Origin: Mesorhizobium kowhaii | GTDB taxonomy: Bacteria > Pseudomonadota > Alphaproteobacteria > Rhizobiales > Rhizobiaceae | Reading direction: 5' to 3' | DNA: 64,000 nucleotides | Assembly: GCF_003253745.1 (NCBI RefSeq) | Contig: NZ_MZXV01000070.1 | Location: forward strand, 62,001-126,000 | Part shown: positions 34,213 through 42,959 of the stretch, one piece after another | Position numbering within the stretch: position 1 is the stretch's first letter | Layout: each line of letters opens with the position of its first letter | Position numbers and translations under genes: made by a program | The notes under the pieces: model-generated | Told to the model about the DNA's origin: nothing | Database searches by the model: none | Seen by the model: the letters and a program-made list of their open reading frames with translations, nothing else

Positions 34213-34486
34213 GCGAAAAAGCGGGCAAGGCGGCGGACGAGATTCTGCACGCCCGGAACAACCGCCGGCAAGGATCGCGCATTCGGTGCTGATGCAACGT
34301 TCTTCAGTTGGGGTGCAAGCCGGTCGCACGGGGGGAGTATGCTGACCGCTGGTCGGGTGGCATTGATCCGCATCGACTTTCCTGCCCGAAGTTGGCTGAA
34401 GCTCATTGGTACCGCGCGCGCGTTCTGATAGGAACGCAGACGGCGTTGCTGGCAGTTTTGGGCGCAGAAGCTTTCGGGTGCAGAAG
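34213..34486. other. Convergent intergenic region
   Basis: About 270 bp between Dps and the convergent kinase gene. No gene or clear terminator was seen. Confidence 0.4.
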
Positions 34487-35119
34487 CTAAGGCGTGATCA
34501 GAGGGAAGCGCACACCCGCAACCGATCCACAGGGGGTGAATTTCCACTGCACCGAGCCGCCTAGTTCCGCCGTCAGCGCGCGTATCAACCGCCCTCCAGA
34601 TCCCTCGGGCGGATCAGAGGCCGCGCATCCGTCGTCGCAGACAACGCACCAGATGCTGCTGCCACTCCTGTTCAGTGAGACACGGATGGAACCCTGGCGA
34701 TCCTTCAGGCCATGGCGTGCTGCGTTCCGGACCAGTTCGGAGACGATCAGACCGACGCGCCAGCACCGCGCGGCGTCGAGCCGGATTTCGTCCGTTGCAA
34801 CGGTCAACTGAATACCCCGCTCGCCGAGGGACGCGCGCGACAGGCTGGAACACAACTTCCCGACATGATGACCCAGGTCGAAGTCTTCCTCAGCGATAGG
34901 TACGAGAAGGGATCGATGCGCCTCCGCCATCGCATGCAGACGGTCCGCTGCGCGCCTCAACGCCGGCGCGGCCTTCACCTCTCCCTGGGACGCGGCCAGC
35001 GACAGGATCGCTATCGCTTCGCTATATTCGTTGATCACCCGGTGGCTGATCTCTTCGACCAGATGCGATGCCAGCGGCTGGCACGATGAGGTTGATGGAT
35101 TCGCACATCCAGTTAGCAT
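34487..35119 (-). CDS. Sensorless histidine kinase (HisKA_2/HWE-like)
   Basis: A 210-aa kinase core from ATG 35119, with GGAGGA seven bases upstream; the frame opens 63 codons earlier but without a site. The H box is HLVEEISHRVINEYSEAIA, typical of the HisKA_2 group; the N box is SELVRNAARHGLKD; glycine-rich turns follow (DDGCAASD, EGSGGRLIRAL). No sensor or membrane part exists. Such proteins often act as relay kinases in alphaproteobacterial stress signalling. Element M ends 86 nt upstream, so this kinase is itself a candidate regulon member and could form a feedback loop. Confidence 0.83.
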   Translation of the reverse strand: MLTGCANPSTSSCQPLASHLVEEISHRVINEYSEAIAILSLAASQGEVKAAPALRRAADRLHAMAEAHRSLLVPIAEEDFDLGHHVGKLCSSLSRASLGERGIQLTVATDEIRLDAARCWRVGLIVSELVRNAARHGLKDRQGSIRVSLNRSGSSIWCVVCDDGCAASDPPEGSGGRLIRALTAELGGSVQWKFTPCGSVAGVRFPLITP

Positions 35120-35205
35120 GGCCAGATCCTCCGGTAACGCCGCCCCGCCACGAGAGCGCCGTTCGCGATGTTCTGGAAGACCACAGCAGACCCCGCCGAA
35201 ACGTT

Positions 35206-35236
35206 CTATTGCGCCAAGGTGTCGGCAATACCTAAG
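35206..35236 (-). promoter_or_regulatory. 31-bp element, copy M
   Basis: On the minus strand: GGTATTG-C-CGACACC, then TTGGCG and CAATAG, 86 nt before the kinase start. It lies back to back with copy N. Confidence 0.73.
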
Positions 35237-35391
35237 ACGGAGATACGCCGTGTGGATTGGCGCTCTGAGTATTGGCGGGCAAAGCCTGTGCGGACGAATG
35301 ATCAACAATCTCCGTCAAATATTGGTCGGCACTGTGGAGGCGCCGCTCGACTACCAACAATGTGGGGACAGTCACGTTATAACCGCCGATA

Positions 35392-35422
35392 CCAAAGTAT
35401 ATGCGACACCATTGGACAATGG
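35392..35422 (+). promoter_or_regulatory. 31-bp element, copy N
   Basis: CCAAAG-TATAT-G-CGACACC, then ATTGGA and CAATGG, 87 nt before the GTG start of the SDR gene (21 nt before a possible ATG at 35444). Confidence 0.73.
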
Positions 35423-35509
35423 TTGCGAGCCTTGATTGTCCACATGTTCAGATCCGGAATAGGCCCGGCGCAGCTGGGTCGGTGGCCCCCAAAATCATCG
35501 AGGTCTGTC

Positions 35510-36220
35510 GTGGAAACTGAACAAAAAGTGGTTGTCATCACCGGCGGGTCGCAAGGCATCGGCGCAGCGCTGGTTGAGGCCTATCTCGGCCGGAATTACC
35601 GCGTCGTCGCCACCTCTCGCTCTATCAAACCTTCCGACAGATCGGACTTGCTCGCGATCGCGGGCGATATCGGCAACCCCGCCACGGGGCTGAGGGTGGT
35701 CGAGGAAACACTCCAGCGTTTCGGACGGGTCGACACGCTTATAAACAACGCCGGCATCTTCCTTGCTAGCAGTTTCACGCAATACTCGGCAGAGGATTAC
35801 GCCCGCGCGGTCGCGACCAACCTGACCGGTTTCTTCTTCGCCACCCAGGCCGTGATCGCCGCAATGGAACGTCAGGGCAGCGGCCATGTCGTCAACGTCA
35901 CCACCAGCTTGGTGAAGCAGGCCAGTTCGAAGGTGCCATCGGTGCTCGCTTCGCTGACTAAGGGCGGGCTCGACGCCGCGACCCGGAGTCTGGCGATCGA
36001 ATACGCCCGCAGCGGAATCCGGGTGAACGCCGTGTCGCCGGGCGTCATCAGGACGCCGATGCATGCGCCGGAGATGTACGAGGCGCTGGCGGGCCTGCAT
36101 CCGCTGGGCCGCCTTGGTGAGATTTCCGACATCGTCGGCGCGGTCCTCTACCTGGAGGATGCCCCTTTCGTGACGGGGGAAACCCTTCATGTCGACGGCG
36201 GCCAGAGCGCTGGCCACTGA
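35510..36220 (+). CDS. Short-chain dehydrogenase/reductase lacking the catalytic Tyr
   Basis: A 236-aa Rossmann-fold protein. GTG 35510 with GAGG upstream gives METEQKVVVITGGSQGIG, so the nucleotide-binding TGGSQGIG sits at the usual place; ATG 35444 would add 22 residues without a site. NNAGIF is present, and the C-terminal HVDGG is typical. The active-site YxxxK is replaced: the segment reads VLASLTKGGLDAATRSLAIE, with Ala where Tyr is expected, though Lys is kept. It may be a non-classical reductase or a binding protein. It shares this feature with the SDR at 36769. Element N precedes it. Confidence 0.82.
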   Translation: METEQKVVVITGGSQGIGAALVEAYLGRNYRVVATSRSIKPSDRSDLLAIAGDIGNPATGLRVVEETLQRFGRVDTLINNAGIFLASSFTQYSAEDYARAVATNLTGFFFATQAVIAAMERQGSGHVVNVTTSLVKQASSKVPSVLASLTKGGLDAATRSLAIEYARSGIRVNAVSPGVIRTPMHAPEMYEALAGLHPLGRLGEISDIVGAVLYLEDAPFVTGETLHVDGGQSAGH

Positions 36221-36286
36221 GCCCAGCAGTCAAAGGAGACCCGCGCGACGACGGCCGACTCAACTGGGTGCCCGTCGCGGCGCCGA

Positions 36287-36775
36287 CTACGGTGCAATCT
36301 CGAAAATAAGCTCAACTTCGACCGGCATGCCAAGAGGCAAACTCGCCACGCCGAGCACGACCCGTCCGGAAAGCATTTCGGTTCCGAGGACCGCCACGAG
36401 GACATCGGAGGCTCCGTCGGCGACCTTGGGATGGTCCCGGAAATCGCCCTCGGTGGCAATGTACACGCCGAGCTTGGCGACACCGGTGATCCGATCCAGA
36501 GACCCCAGGTAAGCCCTGGCGGCCGACAGGCCACTGAGGCAGGCGATTTTCGCCGCCTTGCGACCGTCCTCCGTCGTCAGTTCCCCGCCGATGCGGCCGG
36601 TGAATTGCGGCTCGCGGCCGACAACCGGCAGCATTCCGCTCAGGAAGAGCAGATTGCCGATCCGTGCTGCCTCGACATAGGCGCCAAAAGGCGTCGGCGG
36701 AGGAGGAAGCACGATCCCGTTTTCCGCAAGCCGCTTTTCCGCGCTGGCGCCGGGCGCGTCGCGCCGGCTCACCAT
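36287..36775 (-). CDS. RidA/YjgF-family protein
   Basis: A 162-aa RidA-family protein, longer than the typical 130 aa because of an N-terminal extension. ATG 36775 overlaps the natural stop of the upstream SDR gene (AAATGGTGA), so the two are translationally coupled. Motifs: FGAYVEAARIGNLLFLSGMLP, GRKAAKIACLSGLSAA, and the C-terminal MPVEVELIFEIA. RidA proteins deaminate reactive enamines or imines. The usual arginine that binds substrate carboxylate is not evident (PVEVELIF), so this is probably a different subgroup. Confidence 0.83.
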   Translation of the reverse strand: MVSRRDAPGASAEKRLAENGIVLPPPPTPFGAYVEAARIGNLLFLSGMLPVVGREPQFTGRIGGELTTEDGRKAAKIACLSGLSAARAYLGSLDRITGVAKLGVYIATEGDFRDHPKVADGASDVLVAVLGTEMLSGRVVLGVASLPLGMPVEVELIFEIAP

Positions 36776-37496
36776 TTGCCGAGATGTGCGCCGCCATCGA
36801 CGTGCAGCACCTCCCCGGTTATGCGCGGGGCCTCTGTGAGGAACACCACCGCATCAACAATCTCCTGCACGCTGGAGATGCTGTGTGCATCGGCGAGAAT
36901 GTATTCAGGACATCCTTTGGACTATCCTTGTGCATCGGCGTATCGACGATGCCGGGCGCGACCGTGTTCAGACGAATTCCCTGCCGAGCATATTCCATCG
37001 CGATGTTCTTCGAGAGGGCCTCGATCCCGCCCTTGGTCAACATGGCGACGGACGCGTCCACGCCGGCGATCGGATGATCGACCAGCGAGGTGGTGATGCT
37101 GACGATGCTGCCGCCGCGCTTTTGCGAAAGCATCTGGCGGACGGCCAACTGGGTTAGAAGAATGAAACCCTCGAGGTTGGTGGCGGTGAGCCTGCGATAA
37201 TCCTCCATCGTGTAGTCCACGAAAGGCTTGGTGAAGAAGATGCCGGCATTGTTGACCAGGGCGTCGATCGAACCGAAGCGGCTGATCGCGGTCTCCGCCA
37301 CGCTTTTCGCGGTGGTGGCATCGGCGATGTCGCCATCGACGCGCGCCAAGCGGTCGGATGGCCCGATTTCGTCGGATTGGCTGACTCGCCGCGAAGTGGC
37401 GACGACATTGTAGCCGCGTTCGAGGAAGGTGTTGGTAAGACCCGCGCCGATTCCCTGCGAGGCACCGGTGATCAGGACCGTTTTACGTTCTTGCAT
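36769..37496 (-). pseudogene. SDR-family protein with a late frameshift
   Basis: ATG 37496 follows GGAGAG and starts MQERKTVLITGASQGIG. The frame reads well through NNAGIFFTKPF and SVAMLTKGGIEALSKNIAME; again Tyr of YxxxK is absent (Ala). It then slips in a CACACA run near 36882-36888. In the other frame the protein resumes SSVQEIVDAVVFLTEAPRIT and GEVLHVDGGAHLGKW, ending at 36769 and overlapping the RidA start. As sequenced it ends early at 36819. It may be a real mutation or an assembly indel. It is paralogous to the SDR at 35510. Confidence 0.72.
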
Positions 37497-37625
37497 TGAA
37501 CTCTCCATCTTGGCCAAGGCGACGTCACGGCTGCGCCTCGCTCCCGCCGGAATATGGCCGAGGCGCCGTTCCGCGATTAGATGGAAAAATCTGGAATCTT
37601 TTTTCCAGCTGTGCAAAAATGGGGC

Positions 37626-38528
37626 ATGACCGATCTGAACGACATCGCCGTTTTCGTGAAGGTGGCGCAGTTCGAGAGCTTCAGCCGTGCCGCCCATGCG
37701 CTTGGCATGCCGATCTCTACCGTTAGCCGGAAGGTGACCGCGCTGGAACAGCAGCTCGGCGTGACCTTGCTTCAGAGGACGACGCGCAAGGTCGGTCTGA
37801 CGGCGCAAGGGCGCGCCTATTCCAGCCAATGCAGCGAGCCGCTTGCCCTTCTCAATGATGCCGAAAGGGTGTTGACACAGGCGCAGAAGAAGCCGGAGGG
37901 GCTTCTGAAGATTTCAACGCCCGTCATCATGGGCCAGGAGCCGTTCTACGAATTCGTGTCGTCGTTCCTGAAAACCCATCCGGGAATCCAGGTCGACCTG
38001 TTCGTCACCAATCTGTTTCTCGACCTGATTGCCGAGAACGTCGATGTCGCCCTTCGCTTCGGGGAGTTGCGCGATTCGACCCTCGTGGCCCAACGCATCG
38101 GACGCAGCGTTCGCTATCTCGTGGCCTCGACGGACTACCTAAAGGATCGCATCCCGCCGTCCAGACCCGAAGATCTGCGCGATCACCAATGCGTCCTGCT
38201 GAACGGGCGCAACAACGAGGCCGAGTGGCATCTCGTCAGCGGCAAGAAATCGGTCAAGCAACCCGTCTCGGGGCCGATTTCCAGCAAGGACTATCAGTCC
38301 GTCAGCGCCTTCACCTATCGAGGCCACGGCGTGGGATTGCTGCCTTCGATGTATTGCGATGCGCAGATTGCAAGCGGCGAGCTCGTGCGCCTTCTGCCCG
38401 AATGGTCCTCGCCGGAAATCTTCATTCACGCCGTCTATCCCACGCGGCGCTTCCTGCCCACGAAGCTACAGGTGTTTCTCGAAGCGTTGAAAGCGTGGAA
38501 GAGCCCGCTGTGGTTGCCGCTACGCTGA
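37626..38528 (+). CDS. LysR-family transcriptional regulator
   Basis: A 300-aa LysR regulator divergent from the SDR-RidA pair. ATG 37626 gives MTDLNDIAVFVKVAQFESFS at the correct distance; an upstream in-frame ATG at 37581 is less likely. The winged helix occupies residues 1-60 (AAHALGMPISTVSRKVTALE) and the effector domain 90-295. It is closest in style to the CrgA/AaeR-like group. Its likely target is the 130-bp divergent promoter region shared with the SDR-RidA operon. Confidence 0.9.
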   Translation: MTDLNDIAVFVKVAQFESFSRAAHALGMPISTVSRKVTALEQQLGVTLLQRTTRKVGLTAQGRAYSSQCSEPLALLNDAERVLTQAQKKPEGLLKISTPVIMGQEPFYEFVSSFLKTHPGIQVDLFVTNLFLDLIAENVDVALRFGELRDSTLVAQRIGRSVRYLVASTDYLKDRIPPSRPEDLRDHQCVLLNGRNNEAEWHLVSGKKSVKQPVSGPISSKDYQSVSAFTYRGHGVGLLPSMYCDAQIASGELVRLLPEWSSPEIFIHAVYPTRRFLPTKLQVFLEALKAWKSPLWLPLR

Positions 38529-38663
38529 ACATCTACCGTTCGTCGCGATCCCGTCTCTATTTGCCGTCGTGGCTTCTCCCCAGATGTTGTCGTCGGCGGA
38601 ACGGCTGTGGGAATTCAGCGAGCGCCTTATATGATCTCCTGACCCCAGCGGAGAACGCCAACC

Positions 38664-39671
38664 ATGACCCTGAAAACCCGCAAGCTCGGCAGCCAGGGGC
38701 TGCAAGTCTCGGCCATCGGTCTCGGCTGCATGGGCATGAGCCAGTCCTATGGTCCGGCCGACGAGGCCGAGTCCATCGCCACGCTGCACCGCGCCATCGA
38801 GCTCGGCTGCACCTTCCTCGACACCGCGGAGGTCTATGGCCCTTACACCAACGAAGCCCTGCTCGGCCGGGCCTTGAAGGGCAAGCGCGACCAGGTCACC
38901 ATCGCCACCAAATTCGGCTTCCGCATCGAAAACGGCAAGCAGGTCGGCACCGACCGAGATAGCCAGCCGCGAACCATCAGGACGGCGGTCGAAGGCTCCC
39001 TGAAACGGCTGGCGACCGACCATATCGACCTCCTCTACCAGCACCGTGTCGATCCCTCCGTGCCGATCGAGGATGTCGCCGGTACAGTCGGCGAGCTGGT
39101 CGCGCAAGGCAAGGTGCGGTTCTTCGGTCTGTCGGAGGCGGGCGCGGCCAACATCCGCCGGTCGCATGCCGTGCATCCGGTCTCGGCGGTGCAGAGCGAG
39201 TATTCGCTGTGGGAGCGCAATCTCGAACCAGAGATCATTCCGCTGCTCGGCGAACTCGGCATCGGCCTAGTGCCGTTCTCGCCGCTCGGGCGTGGTTTTC
39301 TGGCCGGCGACGTGAAGCGCGCTGAGGACTATCCCAAGGGCGATTACCGCCATCACGACCCCCGCTACCAGGGCGAAAACTTCGACGCCAATGTGGCGGC
39401 GGCGGCCAAGGTGCGCGACATCGCGGCGGCCAAGGGCGTCAAGCCCGGCCAGGTCGCGCTGGCCTGGCTGCTGCACAAGGGCGCCGGTTTCGCCGTCGAT
39501 GTCGTGCCGATCCCCGGCACCAAGCGGAGAAAATATCTGGAGGAGAATATCGCCGCCGCCGCGATCAAACTCGATGCGGCCGAGATGGCAGCGCTCGACG
39601 AGGCACTGGCACCGGGAAAAGTCTCCGGCCCGCGCTATGGCGAGCGCACCATGGTGATGATCGACCGATAG
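38664..39671 (+). CDS. Aldo/keto reductase
   Basis: A 335-aa NADPH-dependent oxidoreductase with a TIM-barrel fold. The catalytic tetrad is visible: Asp and Tyr in FLDTAEVYGPY, Lys in IATKFGF and His in LLYQHRVDP. The start MTLKTRKLGSQGLQVSAIGL is canonical for the YajO/AKR13-like group, and the cofactor loop reads PIPGTKRRKYLEEN. ATG 38664 begins 136 bp after the LysR gene on the same strand, so LysR control is possible. It probably reduces aldehydes or ketones of unknown identity. Confidence 0.9.
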   Translation: MTLKTRKLGSQGLQVSAIGLGCMGMSQSYGPADEAESIATLHRAIELGCTFLDTAEVYGPYTNEALLGRALKGKRDQVTIATKFGFRIENGKQVGTDRDSQPRTIRTAVEGSLKRLATDHIDLLYQHRVDPSVPIEDVAGTVGELVAQGKVRFFGLSEAGAANIRRSHAVHPVSAVQSEYSLWERNLEPEIIPLLGELGIGLVPFSPLGRGFLAGDVKRAEDYPKGDYRHHDPRYQGENFDANVAAAAKVRDIAAAKGVKPGQVALAWLLHKGAGFAVDVVPIPGTKRRKYLEENIAAAAIKLDAAEMAALDEALAPGKVSGPRYGERTMVMIDR

Positions 39672-39705
39672 CAGCGTTCCGGGGTCGGCCCAGCAGCTGC
39701 TAAGG

Positions 39706-39745
39706 CAATTCCTGAAAAGTATGAAACGATTTTTCATCCGCGAAG
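39706..39745. repeat. Partial rhizobial-type intergenic repeat
   Basis: AATTCCTGAAAAGTATGAAA followed by CGATTTTTCATCCG resembles one half of a palindromic intergenic repeat I recall from Mesorhizobium and related genomes. The second half is missing. This rests on memory, not a search. Confidence 0.35.
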
Positions 39746-39923
39746 GCGCGCGGCCGAAACCCGTCGCGAAACACGCGTGGACAGCGTTCTTTCAAATGGC
39801 CGCTCGCGGCGGTGTTTTGGCAGAAATCGTATAATTTTTATGTTTTCGGCTAGATTGGCGTTCGGGCTAAAGCGAGGACGGCAATTCTTGTCCCGATCAA
39901 TCTGTACCACGCTGGAGATCATT

Positions 39924-40916
39924 TTGACCCGTCACGCCAAGACTCGCTCGAAACGGACGCATACGATTCGGCTCTTGCCGATCCATCTCTTCGCCTCGGT
40001 AATGGGCATCGCGGGATTGAGCTTGGCTTGGCGGGAGGCGGCCAAGGGCGCTCTCTTCAACGGCGTCATAGGCGAGACGATCGGCTGGGTCGCCGTCGCC
40101 GTTTTCGTTGCCCTAGTCGCGGGGTACGGCATGAAGTTTATCCTCCACCCGGGCGCTATCGTCGCCGAATACAGCGATCCTGTGATGAACAGCTTCTTTG
40201 CCACGATCGGTATTGGTATTTTGCTTTTGTCGTCCTTCCTGCGGCCGTACAACGCCACACTCGCCCAAACGACCTGGGTCGCAGGAACGGTGCTTACCTT
40301 TGTCACCGCCTACGCGGTCATGCAGCGCTTCCTCGGCCGTCAGCACAGGGGCGAGGACACCCTACCCGCGCTGCTTATACCCGGCGTCGCGACCCTCGAC
40401 ATCACCGTCACCGGATCGGACATGCCGTATTCCTGGGCGCATGAAGTCAATATGCTCGCCTTCGCCGTCGGTTCGGTGCTGGCCGGCGTGCTGATCGTGC
40501 TCATCTTCAGCCGATTGCGGCACCACGAGGCCTTGCCGATGCGGATGCGCCCGTCGCTGCTCATTGTGAGCGCGCCTTTCGCCGTCGGTTTTCTCGCCTA
40601 TACCAATCTCACCGGGCAGGTGGACATCTTCGCATCCTCGTTGTTCTATTTCGCCTTCTTTCTGTTGTTGGTGCTTGCCCCGAAAGTCTTCCGTAGTGGA
40701 ATACCGTTCAGCGTCAACTGGTGGGCCATCGGCTTCCCGCTCGCCGCGTTTTCCATCGCAGCCTTTCGTTATTCGTCGGCCGTGGGCACTCTGCCTTTGA
40801 AGGTCTTCGCGATCGCCGTGTTCGCATTTTCCGCCGGCGCGATAGCGGTATTGTTCGTTCGCACTCTTATGATCATCTCGTCAGGGCAATTGTTTCGACT
40901 AGAAAATAGCCAATGA
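39924..40916 (+). CDS. TDT/SLAC1-type transporter, copy 2
   Basis: A polytopic inner-membrane protein with about ten segments. The preferred start is TTG 39924, which has GGAG six bases upstream and gives 330 aa; the frame is open to 39777 with an ATG at 39840 but no ribosome site. The opening RLLPIHLFASVMGIAGLSLA and later YGMKFILHPGAIVAEYSDPV followed by NSFF match the SLAC1/TehA anion channel group. The stop overlaps the GlxA-type gene by four bases (ATGA), so transporter and regulator form an operon. Substrate unknown; an anion is likely. Confidence 0.8.
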   Translation: MTRHAKTRSKRTHTIRLLPIHLFASVMGIAGLSLAWREAAKGALFNGVIGETIGWVAVAVFVALVAGYGMKFILHPGAIVAEYSDPVMNSFFATIGIGILLLSSFLRPYNATLAQTTWVAGTVLTFVTAYAVMQRFLGRQHRGEDTLPALLIPGVATLDITVTGSDMPYSWAHEVNMLAFAVGSVLAGVLIVLIFSRLRHHEALPMRMRPSLLIVSAPFAVGFLAYTNLTGQVDIFASSLFYFAFFLLLVLAPKVFRSGIPFSVNWWAIGFPLAAFSIAAFRYSSAVGTLPLKVFAIAVFAFSAGAIAVLFVRTLMIISSGQLFRLENSQ

Positions 40917-41866
40917 AAAAGATCGCGATCCTGGCCATGCCGGGTGTCCAGCTGCTCGATGTTATCGGACCCTCCGACGTGTTCGCGGAAGTGAACCGCA
41001 AACTGGGATACGTATATTACCAGATTGAGATTGTCGGCACCAAGGAAGGCCCCATTCTGGGATCGTCCGGCGTGCGGCTCGTGGCTGACAGCACCATCGC
41101 TCAACCAGCTGGCGATATTGATACCTTGTTGATTGCCGGCAATCCCCTGATCCAGGATCACCCCGTCTCCGGCGAAATCCTTGATTGGGTGAGATCCATC
41201 GCTGAGCGAACACCACGAGTCGGCTCGGTTTGCTCGGGCGCGTTCGTTTTGGCGGAGGCTGGGTTGCTCGACGGCTTGCGGGCGACGACGCACTGGTCGC
41301 AGGCGGATGAATTCGCAAGGCGGTTTCCCTCGATCAGGCTCGAACCGGACCGCATCTTCACGTCCGATGGGAAACTATGGACATCGGCGGGTGTGACCGC
41401 GGGAATTGATCTGGCGCTAGCCCTTGTCGAGAGAGATGTCGGACGTCAACTCGCCCTATCCGTCGCGCGGGAGCTTGTCGTTTTCCTGAAACGCCCGGGC
41501 GGCCAGTCGCAGTTCAGCACCCACTTCATGGCGCAGATCGCGCAAAAAACACCAATCAGGGCGGCTCAGGAATTCATCAACAACAACTTGTCACACGATT
41601 TGGCGGTCCCCGCGCTCGCGGCGCAGGTCGGCATGAGCGAGCGCAATTTCGCACGGATGTTCAAGCACGAAGTACAGATGACACCGGGCCAATATGTCGA
41701 AGCCGTCCGTTTGGAGGCCGCGCGCTGTCTTGTTGAAGATGCGAAGATTCCCATGAAGACGGTCGCAATGCAATCTGGATTTGGTGACGTCATCACTTTG
41801 CGCCGCGCGTTCGTGCGGCACTTCGCGATTTCTCCTACCAATTATCGGAAGAGTTTTTCACGCTGA
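40913..41866 (+). CDS. GlxA-family regulator (DJ-1/PfpI domain plus AraC HTH)
   Basis: A 317-aa two-domain regulator. Residues 1-170 are a class I glutamine amidotransferase-like fold (IAILAMPGVQLLDVIGPSDV, then RVGSVCSGAFVLAEAGLLDG with the elbow Cys). Residues 215-315 are AraC-type DNA binding (LAVPALAAQVGMSERNFARM, then MQSGFGDVITLRRAFVRHF). Start ATG 40913 overlaps the transporter stop, so it probably senses the transporter's substrate or a derived metabolite. The catalytic His-Glu pair is not obvious, so it is a sensor rather than an enzyme. Confidence 0.9.
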   Translation: MKKIAILAMPGVQLLDVIGPSDVFAEVNRKLGYVYYQIEIVGTKEGPILGSSGVRLVADSTIAQPAGDIDTLLIAGNPLIQDHPVSGEILDWVRSIAERTPRVGSVCSGAFVLAEAGLLDGLRATTHWSQADEFARRFPSIRLEPDRIFTSDGKLWTSAGVTAGIDLALALVERDVGRQLALSVARELVVFLKRPGGQSQFSTHFMAQIAQKTPIRAAQEFINNNLSHDLAVPALAAQVGMSERNFARMFKHEVQMTPGQYVEAVRLEAARCLVEDAKIPMKTVAMQSGFGDVITLRRAFVRHFAISPTNYRKSFSR

Positions 41867-41941
41867 TAGCCGACGGTGAAGACGAACGCGTTCCACACGT
41901 TCGCGTCCGCCACGCTCTCCCGGTTACAGATTTGGTCGTGG

Positions 41942-42088
41942 TCATTTGGCCATTCCTGTCGCGGCATGTCCCCGTTGCATCACGGCCGGAACAGGGGGAC
42001 TGCGCTTGGCGGACTGGGTCGAAAGACGTCGAACCAGTTCGGCATTGCGAAGGCGCTTCTCCTCTTTCGCGATGTACTCACGCGTCAT
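41942..42088 (-). CDS. Possible small basic protein
   Basis: A 48-aa frame from ATG 42088 with AGGGAG seven bases upstream. It reads MTREYIAKEEKRLRNAELVR then a basic, proline-containing tail. It is strongly charged and probably helical at the start. No family is recognised, and it could be chance, but the ribosome site is good and the region is otherwise empty. Confidence 0.35.
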   Translation of the reverse strand: MTREYIAKEEKRLRNAELVRRLSTQSAKRSPPVPAVMQRGHAATGMAK

Positions 42089-42283
42089 CGGGGTTACTCC
42101 CTGACGGTTGAAGCGGGTCATCCAAGTCGGCTCAATCATTTACGATACTGGCTTGATGCGAGTTTTGGCAGCCCGCTGACGACCTCCGCGTATTCGTCAC
42201 CGACCTGGTTCACAGCTACACCGTGCCGAGCGAGGTATCGGCCAAAGTGATGTCGCGCCGCGACGATTCGCGGCTTCTGCAGC

Positions 42284-42739
42284 CTAGCCATATGTGAAAT
42301 CCGGCTTGCTCTGGCCGACTTCGATTATGTAGCCATCGGGATCGCGAATATAGCACCGCGTCTCGCCGTATTTGTCCTTCGGCTCGGTGATGAACTCGGC
42401 CCCCCGGGCACGCCACATTTCATAGCATGCATGGATGTCCGCAACCCGGAGATTCATGAAGCTGCTGACGGAATTCGGATCGGCGGGAGGGCTCAACACC
42501 ACCGAGGGTTTGTCAGGTGTAGGACCACCTCCCACGTTGACGATGAGCCATGCGTTCGCGATCTGGATGTATCCCGGCGCACCCTTGGCATCACCTCTGC
42601 TCGCAATGCGCCCGCCGAACACGGTCTCGTAGAAGCGAGCCGATCGTTCGATATCGGCGACGGTAAGAAAGTGGGCGACGGTGAAGCCATCCAGCGGCGG
42701 CATCTGATAGCTTCGCCCGTCGACTTCTACTTCGTTCAT
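42284..42739 (-). CDS. VOC-superfamily (glyoxalase-fold) protein, single domain
   Basis: A 151-aa protein from ATG 42739. The single VOC unit runs from GFTVAHFLTVADIERSARFY to GETRCYIRDPDGYIIEVGQS. Metal ligands fit the His in AHFL and the Glu in IIEVG. The middle part contains WLIVNVGGGPTPDKPSVVL. No signal peptide is seen. The substrate is unknown. Element P' (right half) ends 59 nt upstream, back to back with element P of the DUF4331 operon. Confidence 0.83.
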   Translation of the reverse strand: MNEVEVDGRSYQMPPLDGFTVAHFLTVADIERSARFYETVFGGRIASRGDAKGAPGYIQIANAWLIVNVGGGPTPDKPSVVLSPPADPNSVSSFMNLRVADIHACYEMWRARGAEFITEPKDKYGETRCYIRDPDGYIIEVGQSKPDFTYG

Positions 42740-42798
42740 GATTGTCCTCCATCCTGGATCCGGCTTGGATTCAGATGGCGCAGCCCAGTCCTGGGTAA

Positions 42799-42829
42799 AA
42801 TTGGACTTTGGTGTCGATCAGAGCCCCAT
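42799..42829 (-). promoter_or_regulatory. 31-bp element, copy P' (right half)
   Basis: On the minus strand CGACACC, then AAAGTC and CAATTT, with a poor left arm, 59 nt before the VOC gene. Confidence 0.5.
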
Positions 42830-42869
42830 GTGATCAGCCAGAGCGATCAGACCAAGGCGCTTCAATAGA

Positions 42870-42900
42870 CCAAGGTATCACCGACACGTTCGTCCAATAG
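42870..42900 (+). promoter_or_regulatory. 31-bp element, copy P
   Basis: CCAA, GGTATCA-C-CGACACG, then TTCGTC and CAATAG, 59 nt before the second DUF4331 gene. Confidence 0.72.
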
Positions 42901-42959
42901 GAAAGGTCTCCCGCCCCAGCCTAACTCTGCGACGCAACGAAAAAATAGGAGTGATCGCA

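Noticed and set aside
42225..42250. GGTATCGG near 42233 as another element
   Set aside because: It is only a left half, with no right arm or box, and it does not point at a gene start.
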